A stretch of 22,047 nt of DNA from Aquiluna sp. Its GTDB lineage: Bacteria > Actinomycetota > Actinomycetes > Actinomycetales > Microbacteriaceae. The position numbers and the translations under genes are program-made. Below, piece by piece: positions 1 through 6,271 of the stretch. The notes under the pieces are model-generated. The model was given only the letters and a program-made list of their open reading frames with translations, was not told where the DNA came from and searched no databases. The stretch spans positions 1 through 22,047 of the forward strand of contig JALQVB010000011.1 in the NCBI GenBank assembly GCA_023260495.1, read 5' to 3'. The first letter of the stretch is position 1, and each line of letters begins with the position of its first letter.

Positions 1-1092
1 GAACAGCTCGTCAGGGTTAGGTTCACTCAACTGAGAATCGGAGGCCGGTTCGGCAGGAACTTCCTGCGTTACCTCGGCCGAAACTTCCGCCTCAACCTGC
101 TGAGAGTCTGCTGGCTGGTTGAGCTGAGCAGTAGCCCCCGCGAACCCAGCAGACCCAAGTCCGATAAAACCAGCCGCACGCAGTGAACGCAACGTCTGGG
201 CCTTCAGCTGTTGATCTAGGTCGGTGAGCATCGACTGAGCATCTGCAATCATCGCCTCGTCGCCTACCTGGATGCAGTGCGCCAGCCAGCTAGCAAGCTC
301 TAGCTCGCTGTAGAGGATTGCTCGCTGGACGATGTTTTCATCGGCATTCTCTCGGGCTGCTCGGTAGTGCAGGATGGCATCTTCGAAGGTCGAGCCCAAG
401 GCGCCACCGGCCAGGTATTTCAGATCCTCAGCCGGATCGCTAATCGACAGCTGGGACCAGTTGGTGATACCGACAAGCCTTCCGCCTGAGACCAGGAGCG
501 AGTCCTGATTAATCTGCGCGTGCGTGACAGTTGGGTGGAATCTAAACAGACCAACGTCCTCAAGAGCCTCTTCCCAGCGCGCGAGAAGGCCGGCTGGAAT
601 CTTTCCTGTTGCGGCAACGCGGTCCACCTCAGCAACTTTTTTGTGCAGGATGGTCTGCGCGTCATACTCCGGCAAGCCGGCATCGCGAATCAGGTCGGGA
701 TTGATTTTGTGAATAGCAGCTAGCGCCTCACCAATTGATTGCGAGAAGGGTCCGGCTGCGAAGCGCGAGAGTTCTGGCGCCTGGCCGACTATGTCGCTGA
801 GCACCACAACGGCGGCGCCGTCGGCAGCGCGGCTCTGGCCAATAATCTCGTTGATCTCAAAAGGGAGGTCTTCGGCGTAGGAGATGGTCTTCAGTCCAGC
901 TACTAACTGTGACAGCTCAACAATTCCAGCAGTGGTTCTCGGGGACAGTAGCTGGTACGAATTGTCTTGAGAATCCCACAGCTGCAAAACATCCAGCTCG
1001 GGATTCAAATCTAGTTTGCGGAAGTGTCGGAAAGTTTTGCCGGGGGCAGCGTCGGCTGCAAGCGCGGCTAAAATCAAGGCAGGTTGTCCCAC
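1..1092 (-). CDS. Phosphotransferase (APH-like) family protein, probably catalytically dead; 3' end outside window
   Basis: The reading frame is open from a GTG at 1092 to the left edge (364 codons, C-terminus missing). Overall it resembles the aminoglycoside/macrolide phosphotransferase fold: a kinase-like N-lobe, an AxIHKIN segment near residue 145 and a C-terminal SDPAEDL block (residues 218-224) like the GDPaxDLA of that family. The key positions are changed. The catalytic HGDxxxxN loop reads HAQINQDS (residues 191-198), and the metal-binding D of the later DW/DF motif is N211 (ITNW). A tail from about residue 315 is rich in Gln, Glu, Pro and Ala and is probably disordered. The start follows TAACCT by 6 nt with no Shine-Dalgarno sequence, suggesting leaderless translation. 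It diverges from the helicase gene with about 65 nt between starts. Family assignment is from motif shape; loss of kinase activity is inferred. Confidence 0.8.
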   Translation of the reverse strand, partial: MGQPALILAALAADAAPGKTFRHFRKLDLNPELDVLQLWDSQDNSYQLLSPRTTAGIVELSQLVAGLKTISYAEDLPFEINEIIGQSRAADGAAVVVLSDIVGQAPELSRFAAGPFSQSIGEALAAIHKINPDLIRDAGLPEYDAQTILHKKVAEVDRVAATGKIPAGLLARWEEALEDVGLFRFHPTVTHAQINQDSLLVSGGRLVGITNWSQLSISDPAEDLKYLAGGALGSTFEDAILHYRAARENADENIVQRAILYSELELASWLAHCIQVGDEAMIADAQSMLTDLDQQLKAQTLRSLRAAGFIGLGSAGFAGATAQLNQPADSQQVEAEVSAEVTQEVPAEPASDSQLSEPNPDELF

Positions 1093-1098
1093 GCAGCA

Positions 1099-1104
1099 AG
1101 GTTA
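1099..1104 (-). promoter_or_regulatory. Putative -10 element (TAACCT) for leaderless phosphotransferase-like gene
   Basis: On the minus strand TAACCT ends 6 nt before the GTG start at 1092, and no Shine-Dalgarno sequence is visible. This is the TANNNT-N6-RTG arrangement of actinobacterial leaderless genes. A TTGACT lies upstream, but 21 nt away, too far for a standard -35. Confidence 0.5.
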
Positions 1105-1157
1105 GACATAGGTTTCTGCTCTATCAGTCAACGCCACGCACACACCTAGGAAATTCG

Positions 1158-2765
1158 ATGTCAGAGCTCAGTGCACAGAGCATCCTCTCCGCCTTGGATG
1201 AGGATCAAGCTCAAGCTGCTCAAGCGCTGCGCGGACCGGTTGCAATCATTGCCGGCCCAGGTAGTGGAAAGACTCGCACTGTCTCGCATCGCATTGCCTA
1301 CGGAATCACCACCGGAGTATTCAACCCATCCAAGACCTTAGCTCTCACCTACACCAACAGAGCGGCAGCGGAGCTGCGGCTGCGGCTGCGGCAGCTCGGC
1401 GCGCGGAGCGTTCAGGTGCGTACCTTCCACTCGGCAGCGCTTGGTCAACTGCAGTATTTCTGGCCGCAGATAACCGGCTTCGCGGCGCCCAAGCTGCTGA
1501 CCTCCAAGCGTTCTTTGGTGGCCGAGGCAGCCAACGAGCTGAAGCTCGGATTGACTGAGGGGAAGCTTCAGGAGGTGATTTCAGAGATCGAATACCTCAG
1601 CTACACGATGACGCAGCCGGAGGATTTCGAGGGTTCATTGCTGGCTGGAAAGCTCCCTGATTTGGTCGCTCGGTTTCGCTCCTTGAAGGCCGAGCGTCGC
1701 CTGATCGATTGGGAGGACGCACTGCTGCTATGCACCGGCATGCTTCGCAATGAACCCAGAATCATGGCTCAGTTTGAGCAGCAGTACCGCCACTTCACGG
1801 TCGACGAGTATCAGGACATTTCGCCGCTGCAGCAGGCGCTCTTGGAAACATGGCTTGCCGATCGCGACGAAGTGTGCGTCGTGGGGGACCCGCGCCAGAC
1901 TATCTACTCTTTCACCGGCGCAACCAGCGAATTCTTGCTCAGCTTCCCGGCCCGGTTTGAATCAGCAGAAATCTTCCAGCTGAATAAGAATTACCGCTCC
2001 GGGCAGGACATTGTTGCCTGCGCCAACGGCCTGCTGCCAGAGTCTCCACTGGAGCCTGTAAAGACCACCAAGGGTTCGGTAGTTTTCACCGAGCATCCCT
2101 CTGCTGCGACCGAAGCCGATGCGGTGGTGGCGGAGATTTCCCGCAGCAGTAGCCCTCGGGCAGAGATTGCGGTCTTGGCTCGAACCAACTCGCAACTCGC
2201 CGGCTTAGAAGAGCGACTGTTGGCTGCCGGCATCCCGTTTCAGGTTCGGGGCCAGGGACGTTTTTTTGCACGGCCCGAGATTCGGCAGGCCACCATGGCA
2301 GTGCGGGCATTGAGTTTGGCAGACTCCGGGCAGGGACTAGAGGTTCAGCTGGCTGAGATCTTGCGACCATTGGGCTGGTCGGCCTCGATCACTCAAACCG
2401 AAATCAGCAAGAGCCTGAATTGGTTCTTTGATGTCCTAGAGGAGCTGGGCGATCCGAGCTTGGAGGAATACCTCCGGGAGCTCGACGAGCGCGAGCGGAG
2501 CGGACATGAGCCAGTTCAAGACGCCATCACCCTGGCCACCATCCACGGAACCAAGGGTCTGGAGTGGAATGAGGTTTACCTCGTTGGGGTGAACGATGGG
2601 CTCTATCCAATTTCTCATGCCAAAACCGATTCTGAAAAAGCTGAGGAGCGACGACTTCTTTATGTGGCGGTCACCCGAGCAAAGCAGCGCTTGGTGATTA
2701 GCTCCCTTGGCAGCAAGCCAAGCTCGCCTTTCATGAAAGATTTGCTCGGCAGCCACAATCCCTAG
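1158..2765 (+). CDS. uvrD2: ATP-dependent DNA helicase, UvrD/Rep family (short UvrD2-like)
   Basis: Superfamily 1A 3'-5' DNA helicase of 535 aa, expected to act in DNA repair. All main motifs are visible: Walker A GPGSGKT (33-39), motif Ia TYTNRAAAEL, Walker B VDEYQD with D216/E217, motif III GDPRQTIYSFTGA, motif IV NYRSGQD, motif V TIHGTKGLEW and motif VI RRLLYVAVTRAK. The frame stays open upstream to 909, but that stretch lies opposite the divergent gene. The ATG at 1158 is preceded by TAGGAAA and directly begins a helicase-like N-terminus, so I chose it. The protein ends soon after motif VI; the C-terminal HRDC domain known in mycobacterial UvrD2 is missing. The last 35 nt overlap the convergent ThiF-like gene. 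The '2' assignment rests on the neighbourhood; it could be labelled simply UvrD/PcrA-like. Confidence 0.9.
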   Translation: MSELSAQSILSALDEDQAQAAQALRGPVAIIAGPGSGKTRTVSHRIAYGITTGVFNPSKTLALTYTNRAAAELRLRLRQLGARSVQVRTFHSAALGQLQYFWPQITGFAAPKLLTSKRSLVAEAANELKLGLTEGKLQEVISEIEYLSYTMTQPEDFEGSLLAGKLPDLVARFRSLKAERRLIDWEDALLLCTGMLRNEPRIMAQFEQQYRHFTVDEYQDISPLQQALLETWLADRDEVCVVGDPRQTIYSFTGATSEFLLSFPARFESAEIFQLNKNYRSGQDIVACANGLLPESPLEPVKTTKGSVVFTEHPSAATEADAVVAEISRSSSPRAEIAVLARTNSQLAGLEERLLAAGIPFQVRGQGRFFARPEIRQATMAVRALSLADSGQGLEVQLAEILRPLGWSASITQTEISKSLNWFFDVLEELGDPSLEEYLRELDERERSGHEPVQDAITLATIHGTKGLEWNEVYLVGVNDGLYPISHAKTDSEKAEERRLLYVAVTRAKQRLVISSLGSKPSSPFMKDLLGSHNP

Positions 2766-3738
2766 CGGCCACTTGGAATCTGGATACTGCTCCGGTTCGC
2801 TCCAGCCGGTAGGCGAGAGAGGGCAGTGCCTCGGCTCCTGTGTCTAAAAGCAAAAGTGTCTGATTCAGGGCCACCGAGACCGCAAACAGAACCATCGCCG
2901 AGTCCTCGAGGGAGCGTTCGAGGGCAGCTAATTGAGGTGCGATTGCAATCCAGTTGGCATCCTCGTCAATCTTTGCCAATTCCATGCAGGCCAAACACGG
3001 GGTGATGCCTGGCAGCACAATGGGGCTAACCTGCACGCCAGCCTCATCGAAGACGATGCTGAAGTGGGGCACCTCGCGGCGCATCCAAGTGTGATAGCCA
3101 TCGGGACCTTGAACATCATTGCTAATCAAAATTGCCAGATCTAAATTCTCCATTGACGCGCTCAGCCTGCTGTGCTGCTGCACTAGCGCCCTGTCGAGCA
3201 GGGCATTGGCGGCCTTGACCCTTGCGACCCCAAGCTGCATCTCGGTGTAACCGAGATTGCCAAGGTCCTTAGCTGACACCGAGGCGTTGTCCATTGACAA
3301 GACTGAGCCGATAAACGATGCACCCAATCCTCGGGCCAGAGTCAGCCCGGTTCGCCCGAGTGAGTCGAGAAATATGCGGCTGGCATGCCGGCGACGAATC
3401 ACGTCTGCTGGATCCTCATTCGAGGTGAGGTAAATGCGCGCGAGCTCATGGAAATGATTGGCAATCTCGTCTTCCGAGAGAAAACTGCCCAATCCTTTGG
3501 TGGGGCGAAGTGTGCCGCCGAGCCGCTCGAGCAGACTCTGCATTTCTACGTCGGGAACTCTTGAGAGCTGAGCAAGGCTGGCGAACTGGGAATTTGAAAG
3601 TCCCTGCTCCAAGTAGTCCAGAGCTCGATTCTCCGCTTCCGACTCAATAGGAACGACTATCGGGGCCATGTAGCCGTATTGCCTCCCGCCGGCAGGCAGC
3701 CAGAGCCTGGCTAGGGCTGGATTAATTTGCGTGGCCAT
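2731..3738 (-). CDS. ThiF/cyclodehydratase-like protein (Rv3196-type, TOMM leader-binding-like)
   Basis: A 335-aa protein of the E1/ThiF-related group that annotation pipelines often name TOMM precursor leader peptide-binding or cyclodehydratase-domain protein. The N-terminus (INPALARLWLP, then GYMAPIVVP) has the family's look. A degenerate nucleotide-binding segment, SLGRTGLTLARGLGA at 126-140, is followed by SMDNASV and NLGYTEMQLGVARVKA, mirroring the ThiF dinucleotide-fold region. Four cysteines probably bind zinc: PCLAC (C248, C251) and CGC (C328, C330). The first Gly-rich turn is weak, so adenylating activity is doubtful. It lies 49 nt downstream of the DUF2342 gene, so the two probably form an operon. 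No good Shine-Dalgarno is seen; AATAGT lies 6 nt before the ATG. No precursor peptide or YcaO partner is present. Its role is unknown. Confidence 0.75.
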   Translation of the reverse strand: MATQINPALARLWLPAGGRQYGYMAPIVVPIESEAENRALDYLEQGLSNSQFASLAQLSRVPDVEMQSLLERLGGTLRPTKGLGSFLSEDEIANHFHELARIYLTSNEDPADVIRRRHASRIFLDSLGRTGLTLARGLGASFIGSVLSMDNASVSAKDLGNLGYTEMQLGVARVKAANALLDRALVQQHSRLSASMENLDLAILISNDVQGPDGYHTWMRREVPHFSIVFDEAGVQVSPIVLPGITPCLACMELAKIDEDANWIAIAPQLAALERSLEDSAMVLFAVSVALNQTLLLLDTGAEALPSLAYRLERTGAVSRFQVAARDCGCRANLS

Positions 3739-3787
3739 GGGCGCACTATTTCATGTTCGGGAAATTACTATTTGCTGTTATCCACAG

Positions 3788-5062
3788 CTAGTCACCGAGG
3801 AGCTTTCTAAGTTCGCCGTCAAAGTCATCGGGCCCATGGCTGAGCCGATCGATTAGCAGTTGAGGATTGGAAATTTCTTCGATTGAGGGCATCTGATCTG
3901 GGTGCTGCCAAAGCGAGTCGCGCTTGGTGGAGCCCAGCTCAGCAAGCGCCTGCCACATGGCCTGCGCCTCCCGACGAAGCCTCGGTTGCAACTGCAAGCC
4001 GAGCAAGATCTCAAAGGTCTTCTCGCTGGCGCCGGCACTGATTCGCTTTCGGTTGACAAGTTCTGCTAGCGAGTGCACATTGCTTAGCCGCTTCGCGGCC
4101 TCGAGGGTGACAGCATCGGCCCAGCCATCAATGAGCGCAAGCAGAGTTTCAATTCGTACCAGAGCTGCTTCCTGCTCCTCAGTCCGTCGGCTCATCATGG
4201 CGGTGGCCTCCATGATGCGCTCCATGCTCTGCGGGTCGCTCGGGTCAACCTCCTGCATCAGCTCCTCGATGCCTGATATTTCCACCTTGAGTCCGGCTGC
4301 AAATTCCCTTACTTGGGTAGCGATTTGGTCGCGCAGCCAACGGTTTGAGGCATAGAGGCTGGCAATGGCTAGTTCTCTAATTGCCAGGAAAATGACCACT
4401 TCCGATTTTGGGGTTTCTAGCTCGGCAATGAAGTCTTTGATGTTTTGCGAGACAAAGCCCGGACGATTCGAGATGGGGATGCCAATCTCAGTGCTGCTCA
4501 GGGTCTGCCCGGCGAGCTTCCCAACTGCCTGCCCAAGCTGCATGGCAAAGATCGCAGCGCCAGCATTGGCAACAAATTTTGTGGCCGAGCCGAGCATGGA
4601 ACTCAGTTCTTCAGGCAACAGTTCCCCAAGGCTTTCCGCTAAGGCTCGGGAGGTGCTCTCCGCCACAGGTTCGCTCAGCTCGATGAAAAGCGGCATGGCA
4701 TCCTCGACCCACATTGACCTGGTCAGCAGCTTTACCTCTGCGCTTGTCTCAAATTCGGTCGCCTCGCTAAGCCAGAGTCGGGCCATTGAAAATGCGTTGG
4801 CAAGCTCGATGTCAAAAGCGCTGTCAGTTTGTACTTGGTTCTTTTTTGCCAGATCCACGGCCTGGGTTTTCGCCATGGTCCAATTCACGGAGCCGCCATC
4901 GTCGGCGAACAGGTGCTGGGTTTGCGAAAAGAGCTGCTGCATCAAGGCTGGGTTCATAACCCCGGCAAATTTGGCGAGAGCATCGGGGTCAATCTCCCCA
5001 CTGGAGAGCATTTTGCGGATGAACTCCTCGAGTTCTTCTCGGCCCTCTTCGTCTTCGTTCAC
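3788..5062 (-). CDS. DUF2342 / zincin-like metalloprotease family protein with altered active-site motif
   Basis: A 424-aa protein of the actinobacterial DUF2342 (Zincin_2) family, once called coenzyme-F420-biosynthesis associated. Recognisable blocks are FVSQNIKDF (203-211), FLAIRELAIASLYASNRWLRDQI (about 225-247), LIDGWADAV and the Arg-rich region ending TFEILLGLQLQPRLRREAQAMW. Family members, as I remember them, read REAAHxRLF in the second block. Here the His is I233 (RELAI), and the usual EGWV is DGWA. Metal binding is therefore questionable. The N-terminus is strongly acidic. The GTG start at 5062 has an excellent ribosome site, GAGGTGATC, 5 nt upstream, matching nine bases of the 16S 3'-end complement. 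It is first in a likely operon with the ThiF-like gene and diverges from the Lon-like protease gene with 135 nt between. Confidence 0.85.
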   Translation of the reverse strand: MNEDEEGREELEEFIRKMLSSGEIDPDALAKFAGVMNPALMQQLFSQTQHLFADDGGSVNWTMAKTQAVDLAKKNQVQTDSAFDIELANAFSMARLWLSEATEFETSAEVKLLTRSMWVEDAMPLFIELSEPVAESTSRALAESLGELLPEELSSMLGSATKFVANAGAAIFAMQLGQAVGKLAGQTLSSTEIGIPISNRPGFVSQNIKDFIAELETPKSEVVIFLAIRELAIASLYASNRWLRDQIATQVREFAAGLKVEISGIEELMQEVDPSDPQSMERIMEATAMMSRRTEEQEAALVRIETLLALIDGWADAVTLEAAKRLSNVHSLAELVNRKRISAGASEKTFEILLGLQLQPRLRREAQAMWQALAELGSTKRDSLWQHPDQMPSIEEISNPQLLIDRLSHGPDDFDGELRKLLGD

Positions 5063-5184
5063 CTGATCACCTCGGTATCGAGGTTATTCGCAAAGGACCC
5101 GGCGAGGCTGAACAAATTCGGCGAATTCGGCAATTGTTCGCCAAGGGCGTTAGCGTCTATCAGGAAAGACCAGCCTTGGTTATC

Positions 5185-5190
5185 TAGCAT
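5185..5190 (+). promoter_or_regulatory. Putative -10 element (TAGCAT) for leaderless Lon-like protease gene
   Basis: TAGCAT lies 7 nt before the ATG at 5198. There is no Shine-Dalgarno sequence between them, fitting leaderless transcription. The upstream -35 region has no clear match. Confidence 0.45.
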
Positions 5191-5197
5191 TGCAGCA

Positions 5198-6262
5198 ATG
5201 ACTTTTTTCTCCGATCGGCCAAAGTTGCGGCGCGGTTCGCTGCGCTGGATCACGCTGTCGTTGGCGCTGATAACTTTCGGATCGCTGGCCCTGCTACCAA
5301 CCGGATACGTCATAGAGCGGCCAGGTCAAGTCTTCAACGTAATGGGAGAGGTTAACGGCCAGCCTGTAATCTCCACTAGTGACACCGAGACTTTTGAGAG
5401 TCAGTCAAGATTTGATGTCACAACCGTGTCGCTGGTTGGTAACCGCGAGGCCACCCCAAGCTGGTTTCAAATTCTGTTGGCCTGGGTCGATCCAAACCAG
5501 TTTGTGCTCCCGCTAGATGAGGTGTTCCCGGCTAACCGCACGACCGAAGAAATTCGCGCGGAATCTAGTTTGCAAATGGAGGTTTCGCAGCAGGACGCCA
5601 TTGCTGCCGCGTTGCTACGCCTAGGCTACGAGGCGCCGCGCCAGATGTATGTTGCCTCGGTGATTGCCGATGCCCCGTCGTCTGGGATTCTGGTAGCGGG
5701 TGATTTCGTCAAGTCGGCCGACGGGGAACCGGTGGCAACCTTTGATGAGTTCAAGGAGAAGATTCAGCAGGCAGGCGGCGGCTCAATTGTTGTTGGGGTG
5801 GAGCGTGACGGAACTCTGCGGGACTTTGAAATTACTCCCGAGGATCGCGACGGAACCTGGGTAATCGGAGCCATGATCGGCTACACCTATGACTTCCCAT
5901 TGGAGATTAATTTGCAGCTGGGTGAAGTGGGCGGGCCGAGCGGTGGCCTGATGTTCTCCTTGGGAATTCTTGATGTTTTGGAGCCTGGCGATCTTGCCGG
6001 TGCCCACCATGTTGCCGGTACCGGAACCATCGCAGCGGACGGTACCGTTGGCCCAATTGGTGGGATTCAACTCAAGATGATCGCCGCCAAAGAAGCAGGC
6101 GCAGAGCTGTTCTTGGCGCCTGCCGGCAATTGCGCTGAGGCAATCGGGCAGGTTCCGGATGGTTTGCCTGTTGTATCAGTGAGAGACTTGGATGAAGCCG
6201 TAGCCGCGGTGGAGCGCCTCAAATCGGGCTCGACCTTCCCGGATCTAACTTGCGATAGCTAG
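5198..6262 (+). CDS. PDZ domain-containing, membrane-anchored Lon-like serine protease (YlbL/Rv3194c type)
   Basis: A 354-aa protein with a basic N-terminus, one transmembrane or signal-anchor segment (about 17-36) and an extracytoplasmic portion. A PDZ domain sits at about residues 145-220 (SVIADAPSSGILVAGDFVKSADG). A C-terminal S16/Lon proteolytic domain follows. The Ser-Lys dyad is visible: S248 in GGPSGG and K293 in GGIQLK, a spacing close to that in Lon. No AAA+ domain is present, as usual for this family. The frame stays open back to 4829, but that part lies opposite the DUF2342 gene and encodes no family-like sequence, so the ATG at 5198 is preferred. It is followed after 9 nt by UPF0182 and is probably cotranscribed. 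The expected role is proteolysis at the outer face of the membrane; the substrate is unknown. Confidence 0.9.
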   Translation: MTFFSDRPKLRRGSLRWITLSLALITFGSLALLPTGYVIERPGQVFNVMGEVNGQPVISTSDTETFESQSRFDVTTVSLVGNREATPSWFQILLAWVDPNQFVLPLDEVFPANRTTEEIRAESSLQMEVSQQDAIAAALLRLGYEAPRQMYVASVIADAPSSGILVAGDFVKSADGEPVATFDEFKEKIQQAGGGSIVVGVERDGTLRDFEITPEDRDGTWVIGAMIGYTYDFPLEINLQLGEVGGPSGGLMFSLGILDVLEPGDLAGAHHVAGTGTIAADGTVGPIGGIQLKMIAAKEAGAELFLAPAGNCAEAIGQVPDGLPVVSVRDLDEAVAAVERLKSGSTFPDLTCDS

Positions 6263-6271
6263 GAGAAATAC

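Noticed and set aside
1107..1109. Minus-strand ATG at 1109 (MSNLAAW) as start of the phosphotransferase-like gene
   Set aside because: That frame hits TGA after eleven codons; the frame that stays open starts at the GTG at 1092.
909..1157. N-terminal extension of the UvrD helicase
   Set aside because: The frame is open, but it lies opposite the divergent phosphotransferase-like gene and its translation has no helicase character; the ATG at 1158 fits the family start.
4365..5066. A 233-codon plus-strand frame with an ATG
   Set aside because: It is a Ser-rich antisense shadow of the DUF2342 gene without family features or its own ribosome site.
4829..5197. N-terminal extension of the Lon-like protease
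   Set aside because: The open frame is antisense to the DUF2342 gene; a leaderless-type -10 and a signal anchor support the start at 5198.
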